Of a stretch of 64,000 bases of DNA, positions 1 through 7,886 are shown one piece after another. Each line of letters opens with the position of its first letter. The first letter of the stretch is position 1. Under the pieces are notes generated by a model. That model searched no databases. It saw only the letters and a program-made list of their open reading frames with translations, and was not told where the DNA came from. Made by a program: the position numbers and the translations under genes. Source of the stretch: Pycnococcus provasolii (lineage: Eukaryota; Chlorophyta; Pseudoscourfieldiophyceae; Pseudoscourfieldiales); assembly GCA_049487715.1 (NCBI GenBank), contig CP150549.1, forward strand, positions 434,001 to 498,000, given 5' to 3'.

Positions 1-801
1 GTGAATATCGGCTGTAAGCCGTATGACTTTTACTTCTACGCGTCTGGTGATATTGTTTCATCGGCAATCTCTCAGTCTGGACAGTGGGAGACTAAAAATA
101 CTCGCATGGTGCTCGATGCGTTACGTAGGCCAAATGCGAACGGACGACTCCTTGATATCGGAGCGAATCTTGGGTGGTTTAGCCTCGCGGCTGCAAGCTG
201 TGGCTTTGACGTGGTCGCGATCGAGCCGTTCGCAATGAACCAGGCTTTGGTCGAGGCCAGCAGCTGTGCAAACGGCTTTCACAATGAAATTAAACTGATC
301 AAGTCAGGCTTAGACACGGTAGCGCGAACATGCAGTTTATATCAAGTACCACATGTGAATATCGGCGACACGCACTCTGTATGCTCGACGTCTGTTGACG
401 GTGAGGAGATGAAGAGAAATTTTGAGTCAGAGGGCTACAAAAAGCTGGGAACCACGGAAACGACCACACTCGATGAGCTGTACCGCACCAAGGCGCTCGG
501 GACTCGCAAGTTCGATATTCTCAAGATTGATGTCGAGGGATTTGAGAGTCGCGTTCTGCTAGGAGGCAACGCCTTCTTTGGCTCAGAGCTGGCGCCCGCC
601 TCGATCCTGATCGAGATGACTTCCCCGACCCAGAAGACCGCAACGGGCCGCGGTGGCGACACACTCGTGATGATTCGATCAATGTTGGAGGCGTATGGGT
701 ACACGCACGCGGCAACGCACAATCTGCACGGCGACGGCTTTGTGAGAGCGATTGACGGGCAGGACATGTTGTTCGTCAAGACAACGGAGCCGTCGCATTA
801 A
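1..801 (+). CDS. FkbM-type SAM-dependent methyltransferase, 3' part (5' end outside window)
   Basis: This is the C-terminal 266 residues of a methyltransferase whose start lies upstream of the window. It carries the SAM-binding motif DIGANLGWFSLAAA and the FkbM signature DILKIDVEGFESRVLLGG, which in this family marks O-methylation of sugars or small metabolites. It reads identically to bases 4239-5039, where the complete gene begins with a membrane anchor, so the missing part is probably an N-terminal type II anchor. Its product likely methylates glycans in the Golgi lumen (inference). The stop at 799-801 is followed by the shared 3' cassette. The first codon GTG is only where the window begins, not a start. 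Confidence 0.85.
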   Translation: MNIGCKPYDFYFYASGDIVSSAISQSGQWETKNTRMVLDALRRPNANGRLLDIGANLGWFSLAAASCGFDVVAIEPFAMNQALVEASSCANGFHNEIKLIKSGLDTVARTCSLYQVPHVNIGDTHSVCSTSVDGEEMKRNFESEGYKKLGTTETTTLDELYRTKALGTRKFDILKIDVEGFESRVLLGGNAFFGSELAPASILIEMTSPTQKTATGRGGDTLVMIRSMLEAYGYTHAATHNLHGDGFVRAIDGQDMLFVKTTEPSH

Positions 802-856
802 ATTCGGTTCTGCTGGTGATGATGATAATTTCACGGCGACTATCCAAATGAAGCCT

Positions 857-983
857 GCCGCCGCGAAGGTATATCGAAAACGTCTACGAGTGTATGGGAT
901 CATATAATACGACGATCAATCAATGTACTAAGGGTAAAACATCATACATTCGATTTGTCATTTCAACAACCTTTCAATCGCCA
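857..983 (+). repeat. Shared 3' cassette, copy 1
   Basis: A block of about 127 bp beginning GCCGCCGCGAAGGTA and ending TTTCAATCGCC lies 56 bp after the stop of the first gene. Near-identical blocks occur at 5095-5221, 7235-7342 and 10410-10536, each just downstream of, or overlapping, the 3' end of a glycan-enzyme gene or gene fragment. It probably supplies the 3' UTR and polyadenylation region. Its last ~27 bases equal the end of the UTP12 coding sequence as found at 10510-10536. Confidence 0.85.
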
Positions 984-998
984 TGAACAGATTGATTC

Positions 999-1212
999 GG
1001 ACGTAAAACCCGAACGGTGACATCACGTTGTTAGTTTTCCCTCCCGCAGAAGATTTCGATTTCCGATTTGTTCCCCCCGAACCCAACCCCGGTCGAAGTT
1101 TTCAAATAACGCCGCATTCGTGCGTTACACGTTACACATCGTCGCATAACCCACGAATATACGAAACGCGCGCACACAACTGCTACTAGTGCTCTTCACG
1201 CGTATACACGTC
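999..1212 (+). promoter_or_regulatory. Shared 5' cassette (putative promoter and 5' UTR), copy 1
   Basis: The 214 bp from GGACGTAAAACCCGAACGG to the ATG at 1213 recur almost unchanged at 3401-3614 and 5237-5450, always directly before a gene with the same membrane anchor. It contains CCCCCCGAACCCAACCCCGG about 120-140 bp before the start, a version of the CCCC[G/A]AA motif upstream of other genes here. Conservation of non-coding sequence next to three different catalytic domains suggests a common promoter (inference). Confidence 0.7.
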
Positions 1213-3348
1213 ATGCGACCGAAAGCGAATCCTGGCACTTACGGTGGTGGTGGTGGTGGTCGTCGTCGCCCGCGTAGGACAGCCTGGTGTGCGTCGATCC
1301 TTCTCGTCGTCACCACGCTCGTCGCGCTGAACACTGTCGGCGTGATTCTGAGAAGTGCCCCGGAAAGGGAGACGACGGATCAAACGTATCGTCGTCAAAT
1401 GATGGCGAGGTTCTACCGGGGTGATCCTTTCCGACAAAATAGCACGACACGCCGTCGCGAACAAGATGGTGGGCTCGCACGCACGCACGCCAACGACAAC
1501 AGTCACAACAGTGTGCCACTCAACCAACGGGATGCGACCTTGTCTCCAGATGGTGGTCGTCTGGGTCGCGTCTGGGACGCGTCTGGGTCGGCGGCGGCGG
1601 CGGCACTATCACCCGTGCTATGCGAAACGGAAAAACGTGCCATTAGTCCAGGAACGGAAGTGCGTGTGGCCACCGTGAGTGTTCCCCTTCCTTCCAGCAG
1701 GGAGGGAGAAACGAAGACGTTCCGTATTGCGACGTACGGCAAGCACGACATCGTCTCCGGATCCATACTCACGAACGGAAACTGGGAGCCGCAGACGGCT
1801 GATCACATCAAAACAGCTCTCGCGGAAAAGGAGGGAAGCGTCTTCATCGACATTGGCGCGAACATCGGATACTTCGGGCTGTACATGGCGACCCTGGGAT
1901 ACAACGTGATCGCCGTAGAGGCGAGCCAGGAGAATGTCAACTTGATCCGATACTCGCTTTGCATGAACCCTGAGCTGAAGAGCAAAATCAAGCTGCACCA
2001 CGTCGCCCTGGCTGATAAGCGTATGCGGTGCACAATGGCAAGCCCGGAGGGCAACAGTGGCAACATGAATATGGACTGCAAGGAGGAGGAGAGTCGTGCG
2101 CTCGACTTCAGCGGCTGGGTGCACTGGTCAGGACGGAGGCAGCGCGAGGAGGTTGTGATGACGGTACCTCTTGACGAGGTTGTGGGCAAAGACGAGCGTG
2201 TGGACGTTCTGAAGATCGATACGGAGGGCTTCGAGTACCACGCGCTGGTAGGTGGGCAGAAGCATGTGCTGTCAAAAGTGCGGTACATGCAATCTGAGTT
2301 TTCTCCGTTCATGCTTCGAAAGCAGCACTCGGATCCTGTGGAGTACTTGGAGCTGCTTCGAAAGCACGGCTTGCAGGTGCACTACCAGGGCGATATCGTG
2401 CGTGACTTTGGAAAGCTCGTTGGCAGCATAGCACGAGACTCCATTGTGGACATCACCGCATCACGTCGAGCTAGTACTTCGCTGAAAGTTGCTCCACCGA
2501 AGCTGGAGCTTAAGCTTTTGTATGAAAATCATGTTATCGCAGGAGCAAATGTGAAGGTTGGTGTGAGAGAGGCTGGACATACGAATTTGATTCGCGGTCA
2601 TATCGAGCGTGAGGAAAACGTGTACCAACTAACCGCGCACGCTATCGAGGAAGGCTGGAGCAAGCTGGTGGTGGATGCTGGATCAAATCATGGTGCTGTT
2701 GCGGCATTTGCCGCTTTACAGGGTGCAATGGTGGAAGCGGTGGAGATGCAAGAGGAACTTTCGAGAGTTGTATCGGAAAATGCGCGTGCAAACGGTGTGA
2801 ACGTAAAGGTGATCAATGCGGCGATTTCGTCCTCGGTTGGCACCGTCTCATACTCTGGCCACCAGATTGCCGAGGGTGCGATAGCGCAGCTGGCTCCTCC
2901 GAGTCAAGACGCACCGACTGTTGCGTCGATCACTTTAGATGATCTCATCGGCTCGCGGCACGTGGCGATGCTGAAGATTGACGTCGAGGGCGCTGACCTG
3001 CTTGCCTTGTCGAGCGCGGACGCGTCGTTCGCGGCACATCGGGTGGACCATAGCGTCGTGGAGTTTGGTCCGCCGTCGCGCTGGACGGCAGTTACGGGAC
3101 AATCCGCCGCAGATGGCGTAAGTGTGATGACAAAGATCCGTAATCACGGCTACCACGTGCGTGTCATACGCAGCTTTGCATGGGATGCGGCGCGTGGTAT
3201 GATCAGCGATAACACGATAAGAGAGGCGACGCGATTTAACGTGCAGTATCTGGAATTGGTCAACGAGGCGGATGACGAGCAGCTCGTGCGTGCGATGTCG
3301 ACTTGCAACTGCGAGTCGTACTTGTGGTTCGCACGACGGAACCAGTAA
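1213..3348 (+). CDS. Golgi-type protein with two FkbM methyltransferase domains
   Basis: A 711-residue protein read from the ATG at 1213; the reading frame is open slightly further upstream but without an ATG. A short basic Gly/Arg-rich cytosolic tail is followed by a membrane segment (ILLVVTTLVALNTVGVIL, residues ~30-50), giving a type II anchor. Methyltransferase domain 1 has FIDIGANIGYFGLYMA near residue 211 and DVLKIDTEGFEYHALVGG near 329. Domain 2 has VVDAGSNHGAVAAFAALQG near 486 and AMLKIDVEGADLLALSSA near 585. Both keep the family's acidic KID(V/T)EG motif. FkbM enzymes O-methylate sugars and natural products; a lumenal glycan target is inferred. A double catalytic domain is unusual. 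Unlike its neighbours, the gene has no 3' cassette: the next 5' cassette starts 52 bp after its stop. Confidence 0.85.
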   Translation: MRPKANPGTYGGGGGGRRRPRRTAWCASILLVVTTLVALNTVGVILRSAPERETTDQTYRRQMMARFYRGDPFRQNSTTRRREQDGGLARTHANDNSHNSVPLNQRDATLSPDGGRLGRVWDASGSAAAAALSPVLCETEKRAISPGTEVRVATVSVPLPSSREGETKTFRIATYGKHDIVSGSILTNGNWEPQTADHIKTALAEKEGSVFIDIGANIGYFGLYMATLGYNVIAVEASQENVNLIRYSLCMNPELKSKIKLHHVALADKRMRCTMASPEGNSGNMNMDCKEEESRALDFSGWVHWSGRRQREEVVMTVPLDEVVGKDERVDVLKIDTEGFEYHALVGGQKHVLSKVRYMQSEFSPFMLRKQHSDPVEYLELLRKHGLQVHYQGDIVRDFGKLVGSIARDSIVDITASRRASTSLKVAPPKLELKLLYENHVIAGANVKVGVREAGHTNLIRGHIEREENVYQLTAHAIEEGWSKLVVDAGSNHGAVAAFAALQGAMVEAVEMQEELSRVVSENARANGVNVKVINAAISSSVGTVSYSGHQIAEGAIAQLAPPSQDAPTVASITLDDLIGSRHVAMLKIDVEGADLLALSSADASFAAHRVDHSVVEFGPPSRWTAVTGQSAADGVSVMTKIRNHGYHVRVIRSFAWDAARGMISDNTIREATRFNVQYLELVNEADDEQLVRAMSTCNCESYLWFARRNQ

Positions 3349-3400
3349 TCCCTGGCTATTACACACATAGCAGGCGGGAATGGGGGGTGGTAAGGCCATT

Positions 3401-3614
3401 GGACGTAAAACCCGAACGGTGACATCACGTTGTTAGTTTTCCCTCCCGCAGAAGATTTCGATTTCCGATTTGTTCCCCCCGAACCCAACCCCGGTCGAAG
3501 TTTTCAAATAACGCCGCATTCGTGCGTTACACGTTACACATCGTCGCATAACCCACGAATATACGAAACGCGCGCACACAACTGCTACTAGTGCTCTTCA
3601 CGCGTAAACACGTC
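3401..3614 (+). promoter_or_regulatory. Shared 5' cassette, copy 2
   Basis: Near-identical to 999-1212 (offset 2402 bp) and directly before the ATG at 3615. The junction with unrelated sequence is sharp at 3400/3401. The 52 bases between the preceding stop (3348) and this cassette hold nothing recognisable. Confidence 0.7.
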
Positions 3615-5039
3615 ATGCGACCGAAAGCGAATCCTGGCACTGACGGTGGTGGTGGTGATGGTGGTCGTCGCCCGCGTAGGACAGCCTGGTGTGCGTCGAT
3701 CCTTCTCGTCGTCACCACGCTCGTCACGCTGAACATTGTCGGCGTGATTCTGAGAAGTGCCGTGGAAAGGGAGACGACGGATCAAACGTATCGTCGTCAA
3801 ATGATGGCGAGGTTCTACCGGGGTGATCCTTTCCGACAAAATAGCACGACACGCCGTCGCGAACAAGATGGTGGGCTCGCACGCACGCACGCCAACGACA
3901 ACAGTCACAACAGTGTGCCACTCAACCAACGGGATGCGACCTTGTCTCCAGATGCAAATTTTACGGCTCAATTCCCGAAAGATGGTATCGATATCGCGGC
4001 TGTGCGAGACTCGACTCGTGGAAAGAAAACAGAAATTGAAACACTGCCAAGCTTTCTTGCTTGGCAGCGGACACTCGAGAGTCGTGAGCGAAAGGTTTTT
4101 TCACAGCAAGGCGAAGATGGCGTGAAGATGGCGCTTAGGAAGAGCGGAAATCAGCGAGAGGCTAGAAATGCTATTGGCGTGAGCGGTGCTAGCGTACCTG
4201 GCGCTTGCACAGCTCCTCCTGAGTCGTCGAATCGCTCCGTGAATATCGGCTGTAAGCCGTATGACTTTTACTTCTACGCGTCTGGTGATATTGTTTCATC
4301 GGCAATCTCTCAGTCTGGACAGTGGGAGACTAAAAATACTCGCATGGTGCTCGATGCGTTACGTAGGCCAAATGCGAACGGACGACTCCTTGATATCGGA
4401 GCGAATCTTGGGTGGTTTAGCCTCGCGGCTGCAAGCTGTGGCTTTGACGTGGTCGCGATCGAGCCGTTCGCAATGAACCAGGCTTTGGTCGAGGCCAGCA
4501 GCTGTGCAAACGGCTTTCACAATGAAATTAAACTGATCAAGTCAGGCTTAGACACGGTAGCGCGAACATGCAGTTTATATCAAGTACCACATGTGAATAT
4601 CGGCGACACGCACTCTGTATGCTCGACGTCTGTTGACGGTGAGGAGATGAAGAGAAATTTTGAGTCAGAGGGCTACAAAAAGCTGGGAACCACGGAAACG
4701 ACCACACTCGATGAGCTGTACCGCACCAAGGCGCTCGGGACTCGCAAGTTCGATATTCTCAAGATTGATGTCGAGGGATTTGAGAGTCGCGTTCTGCTAG
4801 GAGGCAACGCCTTCTTTGGCTCAGAGCTGGCGCCCGCCTCGATCCTGATCGAGATGACTTCCCCGACCCAGAAGACCGCAACGGGCCGCGGTGGCGACAC
4901 ACTCGTGATGATTCGATCAATGTTGGAGGCGTATGGGTACACGCACGCGGCAACGCACAATCTGCACGGCGACGGCTTTGTGAGAGCGATTGACGGGCAG
5001 GACATGTTGTTCGTCAAGACAACGGAGCCGTCGCATTAA
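3615..5039 (+). CDS. Membrane-anchored FkbM methyltransferase (complete copy of the first gene)
   Basis: A 474-residue type II membrane protein. The anchor and stem follow the 1213 gene closely up to ...LSPD (residue ~113) and then diverge completely. The stem includes FSQQGEDGVKMALRKSG, a motif like the SQxGEDG start of some FkbM-type enzymes, which may be a leftover of another methyltransferase. The catalytic part has LLDIGANLGWFSLAAA and DILKIDVEGFESRVLLGG. Residues from 4239 onward equal the partial gene at 1-801. A short block at ~4138-4192 (SGNQRE..NAIGVSGAS) recurs in the glycosyltransferase gene at ~5671-5725, marking a recombination junction. Likely a Golgi sugar O-methyltransferase. 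Confidence 0.85.
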   Translation: MRPKANPGTDGGGGDGGRRPRRTAWCASILLVVTTLVTLNIVGVILRSAVERETTDQTYRRQMMARFYRGDPFRQNSTTRRREQDGGLARTHANDNSHNSVPLNQRDATLSPDANFTAQFPKDGIDIAAVRDSTRGKKTEIETLPSFLAWQRTLESRERKVFSQQGEDGVKMALRKSGNQREARNAIGVSGASVPGACTAPPESSNRSVNIGCKPYDFYFYASGDIVSSAISQSGQWETKNTRMVLDALRRPNANGRLLDIGANLGWFSLAAASCGFDVVAIEPFAMNQALVEASSCANGFHNEIKLIKSGLDTVARTCSLYQVPHVNIGDTHSVCSTSVDGEEMKRNFESEGYKKLGTTETTTLDELYRTKALGTRKFDILKIDVEGFESRVLLGGNAFFGSELAPASILIEMTSPTQKTATGRGGDTLVMIRSMLEAYGYTHAATHNLHGDGFVRAIDGQDMLFVKTTEPSH

Positions 5040-5094
5040 ATTCGGTTCTGCTGGTGATGATGATAATTTCACGGCGACTATCCAAATGAAGCCT

Positions 5095-5221
5095 GCCGCC
5101 GCGAAGGTATATCGAAAACGTCTACGAGTGTATGGGATCATATAATACGACGATCAATCAATGTACTAAGGGTAAAACATCATACATTCGATTTGTCATT
5201 TCAACAACCTTTCAATCGCCA
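5095..5221 (+). repeat. Shared 3' cassette, copy 2
   Basis: Matches 857-983 in full and lies 56 bp after the stop at 5039. It is followed after 15 bp by the next 5' cassette, so the entire intergenic space between these two genes consists of cassette sequence. Confidence 0.85.
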
Positions 5222-5236
5222 TGAACTGATTGATTC

Positions 5237-5450
5237 GGACGTAAAACCCGAACGGTGACATCACGTTGTTAGTTTTCCCTCCCGCAGAAGATTTCGATTT
5301 CCGATTTGTTCCCCCCGAACCCAACCCCGGTCGAAGTTTTCAAATAACGCCGCATTCGTGCGTTACACGTTACACATCGTCGCATAACCCACGAATATAC
5401 GAAACGCGCGCACACAACTGCTACTAGTGCTCTTCACGCGTATACACGTC
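5237..5450 (+). promoter_or_regulatory. Shared 5' cassette, copy 3
   Basis: Third copy of the 214-bp upstream block, directly before the ATG at 5451. It includes the CCCCCCGAACCCAACCCCGG motif. Contents are the same as at 999-1212. Confidence 0.7.
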
Positions 5451-6680
5451 ATGCGACCGAAAGCGAATCCTGGCACTGACGGTGGTGGTGGTGGTCGTCG
5501 TCGTCGCCCGCGTAGGACAGCCTGGTGTGCGTCGATCCTTCTCGTCGTCACCACGCTCGTCGCGCTGAACATTGTCGGCGTGATTCTGAGAAGTGCCCCG
5601 GAAAGGGAGACGACGGATCAAACGTATCGTCGTCAAATGATGGCGAGGTTCTACCGGGGTGATCCTGTTAGGGAGAGCGGAAATCAGCGAGAGACTGGAA
5701 ATGCTATTGGCGTGAGCGGTGCTAGCACAACTGCCACACTTGCGTCTTCTGACGAGGCATCTTCTGGCTCAACGGAAAAAGGTGACGACGACGACGACGA
5801 CGTATTAAAAAAAATTCGAACAAACCAGAATGCTATGCCAACTTCAGTGGAGCTGCCTCGTCGCATACACATCATCGCGCGGAATTTACACGATACCGTG
5901 TATGTCGGCGCGTGGATCAGGTACCACCCGCACTGGAATATCACCGTGTGGACGGACGATAACATGCTGCAGTACATGGAGACGCACGCCACACAGTACC
6001 TGCCAACCTATCGCGCGCTGATCGGCGCGAAGAAGAGCGACTTCTTCCGACTCATCGTCATGTTCATGCTGGGAGGAGTCTACGCCGACGCCGACGTGGA
6101 ACCTCTACGGTCGCTTGAGCCGTACCTAATAGAACATCGCGCGCCGTGCATGTTCACGGAAGAGCCTGATTTGCATAAGGTGGCACTGTACGATACGCCT
6201 ACGTCGTCCGTCATGCCGTGCAACTTTATTCTCGCAGGCGTTCCGAATGCCGCGGAACACAAGCACTTGCTTGACGTGATTGCGAACATTGCGTCAAATC
6301 CGACGGAACTGAAAGGCGCAGATGCCACCGCGCAAACGGGACCTGGTCTTCTGCGTTCTCAAAGAGGCGCTCTCAGTGCATGCCACATCGCACCCGCGCG
6401 ACTCTTCGCCGGCCGACCGGCTGACAACAACCCGCTGATCGTGACCAAGTGTGCCAACGTGTTTCATTCAACTCGCTCAATCTTTATCCCTGAGCAATTG
6501 CGGGGCGAGCTGCGAACAGCGTGCTGCGATGCGAGGGACACGCCTCTTTGGCGGCATCTCGACAAGGTCATACCACAAGGCAGCTGCCCACCGAAACCAA
6601 ATACCGATGATGTACTCACACTTCATCATTGGTCTCACTCGTGGGCCGGCGATAAACATGCAAAGCGGAAGCGATTGTGA
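5451..6680 (+). CDS. Golgi-type DXD glycosyltransferase (GT32 / Gly_transf_sug-like)
   Basis: A 409-residue type II membrane protein starting with the island's shared anchor. The shared sequence ends at FYRGDP (residue ~77), earlier than in its neighbours, and continues into the short SGNQRETGNAIGVSGAS block also seen in the 3615 gene. The catalytic region has PRRIHIIARN, WNITVWTDDNM, SDFFRLIVMFMLGGVYADAD and a C-terminal LHHWSHSWAGD. The YADAD segment is the DXD motif that binds nucleotide-sugar through a metal ion in sugar-binding-region glycosyltransferases (OCH1/GT32 type). It probably adds a hexose to a glycan in the Golgi. A run of Asp codons lies in the stem. The exact sugar cannot be read from sequence. 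Confidence 0.85.
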   Translation: MRPKANPGTDGGGGGRRRRPRRTAWCASILLVVTTLVALNIVGVILRSAPERETTDQTYRRQMMARFYRGDPVRESGNQRETGNAIGVSGASTTATLASSDEASSGSTEKGDDDDDDVLKKIRTNQNAMPTSVELPRRIHIIARNLHDTVYVGAWIRYHPHWNITVWTDDNMLQYMETHATQYLPTYRALIGAKKSDFFRLIVMFMLGGVYADADVEPLRSLEPYLIEHRAPCMFTEEPDLHKVALYDTPTSSVMPCNFILAGVPNAAEHKHLLDVIANIASNPTELKGADATAQTGPGLLRSQRGALSACHIAPARLFAGRPADNNPLIVTKCANVFHSTRSIFIPEQLRGELRTACCDARDTPLWRHLDKVIPQGSCPPKPNTDDVLTLHHWSHSWAGDKHAKRKRL

Positions 6681-6690
6681 AAAATTAACC

Positions 6691-6860
6691 TTAGACGCCC
6701 AGCATGTGGTTCCACGTCTTGGCAAAGAGCACCGGCCTGCCATCCTCGGTCCACTCCTTCACGCCGAGCGTCCCGTGCCCGTGCGTCGGGAACCGCGCGC
6801 TCGTCGTCCCACGTGATGGCGTAGCGCGACCAACCCGATGTGTAGGTGGTCACCACCTCG
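6691..6860 (-). pseudogene. Broken 3' fragment of an unidentified gene
   Basis: On the minus strand a protein-like reading ends in EDGRPVLFAKTWNHMLGV and a TAA at 6691. Upstream, the plausible continuation TSGWSRYAITWDDE lies in a different frame, so a frameshift near 6800 breaks it. No start, upstream exon or cassette is visible. It looks like the relic of a gene tail captured between two glycan-enzyme loci. The parent family was not recognised. Confidence 0.4.
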
Positions 6861-6862
6861 GC

Positions 6863-6937
6863 CTAGTGATTGGCTTGGTCGTTGGCGCTGTCGTGATGCT
6901 AATTGGTGTGGTGTTTTGCATGCAGAGATACGGATAA
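6863..6937 (+). pseudogene. Possible C-terminal tail of a membrane protein
   Basis: A short plus-strand reading, LVIGLVVGAVVMLIGVVFC followed by MQRYG and a stop, resembles a single membrane segment with a tiny cytosolic tail, as at the end of a type I surface protein. No convincing upstream coding sequence joins it. It may be a chance reading or another captured gene end; confidence is low. Confidence 0.25.
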
Positions 6938-7078
6938 ACGGAATAAACAGAATGTTACACTCTTAACAGACCATCGTCCTTTAACGCGACACCGTCCCCG
7001 TAGGATTAGTTAGTTCTCACAACAGTATTGCAACATTCAGGTCATAAGGAATGTAGACGATGTCGGTCAACCGTGCCC

Positions 7079-7210
7079 ATGCTCAACAGGTGGGATCCGA
7101 TTGCCATCATGTACTTCCTATACCTGAACCACACGCGCGTGTGCGACCTCGCGGACATGCGCTGGAATCAGAACGCGCACGAGGACACTTGTATGGAAGA
7201 AAAATATTAA
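7079..7210 (+). pseudogene. 3' remnant of a further glycan-enzyme-like gene
   Basis: A 43-residue reading (RWDPIAIMYFLYLNHTRVC, then a Cys-containing acidic tail ending CMEEKY and TAA) lies 24 bp before a copy of the 3' cassette, as do the intact island genes' ends. Upstream, the frame soon loses any resemblance to protein. It is best read as the last exon-sized remnant of an island member whose 5' part was deleted. Which enzyme it was is not recognisable. Confidence 0.5.
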
Positions 7211-7234
7211 TCAACTCCATGGAGGCTCTACCCT

Positions 7235-7342
7235 TATCGAAAACGTCTACGAGTGTATGGGATCATATAATACGACGATCAATCATGGTACTAAGGGTAA
7301 AACATCATACATTCGATTTGTCATTTCAACAACCTTTCAATT
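7235..7342 (+). repeat. Shared 3' cassette, copy 3 (5'-truncated)
   Basis: Starts within the cassette at TATCGAAAACGTCTACGAG and runs to CAACCTTTCAATTTCG. Compared with copy 1 it lacks the first ~18 bp and differs at a few positions (for example ATCATGGTACTAAGG). It follows the gene remnant ending at 7210. Confidence 0.8.
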
Positions 7343-7452
7343 TCGTCATTACCACTACAGTACCACGGGGGGTATGTTGAAAGTTGATGCAAGACGGCGG
7401 CGGCGGCGAAGACGAACGAAGAGGACGAAGAGGACGAGAGCAAGGAGAGCCA

Positions 7453-7471
7453 TAACCCTAACCCTAACCCT
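7453..7471 (-). repeat. Telomere-like CCCTAA tract
   Basis: TAACCCTAACCCTAACCCT: about three CCCTAA units just left of the transposon, in an otherwise empty spacer (7343-7531) that also holds a CGG/CGA-rich stretch. TTAGGG-like tracts recur across the window. Confidence 0.7.
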
Positions 7472-7531
7472 CCCAGGCCTGGTGGATCCCCCGAGCGCTC
7501 TTTTTTGCTCTGGCATCTCGCACACCTACCT

Positions 7532-7541
7532 GGTCTGCACT
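7532..7541. other. Target-site duplication, left copy
   Basis: GGTCTGCACT immediately left of the left terminal inverted repeat; its exact partner lies at 8901-8910. Confidence 0.85.
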
Positions 7542-7886
7542 GAGAAATGGCCAGATTATAGGCCAAAATCGCTGTTTTTGGCCAGATTATAGGTTTTTCC
7601 TAACCCTAATATAAAATAACAGGACCAGCGGTTTCGACCAGGAAGGGATCCCTGCCTCGCCTCTGGTCCTGTCGTCAGGTCGGCTTCTCCTCCGGCTTCT
7701 CCTCCTGAGCAGAGTTTCGTTGCACCTCCTTTGTAAGACGCAGTCAGCCCTTCCCCCTTCCTTCTGGGACTGTACGCTTCCCCCTTAAGGTTCATCATCA
7801 GCACCATTCTCAAGAGCGTTAGTGAGCATCATCCCATCATCCCGAGTAGACTCTCTCACGAACACGTACCACCATCATCACACGTC

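Larger units (their letters stand above)
1..1428 (+). repeat. Tandem duplication, left copy (unit offset 4238 bp)
   Basis: Bases 1-1212 match 4239-5450 almost perfectly when read side by side; the only difference noticed there is a single base near 989 against 5227. Similarity continues, with small indels in a GGT/CGT run, through the anchor coding region to about 1428 (right copy 5667). The unit therefore covers the FkbM 3' end, the 3' cassette, the 5' cassette and the anchor. The window start falls inside the repeat, so the array probably continues upstream. Confidence 0.9.
4239..5667 (+). repeat. Tandem duplication, right copy
   Basis: Partner of 1-1428 (offset 4238 bp). Identity is near perfect to the ATG at 5451 and continues with small indels through the anchor exon. 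Past about 5667 this copy leads into a glycosyltransferase, while the left copy leads into the double-FkbM protein, so the copies share ends but differ in the next catalytic domain. Confidence 0.9.

Noticed and set aside
1-6680. Bacterial contamination or horizontal insert, because FkbM genes are common in bacteria
   Set aside because: The genes carry type II Golgi anchors, share cassettes with the sulfotransferase, and one cassette overlaps the eukaryotic UTP12 gene. Ancient transfer of the domains remains possible.
6704-6937. Complete small membrane protein gene
   Set aside because: The upstream half overlaps the minus-strand gene relic and is not protein-like; only the last 25 codons look like a membrane tail.
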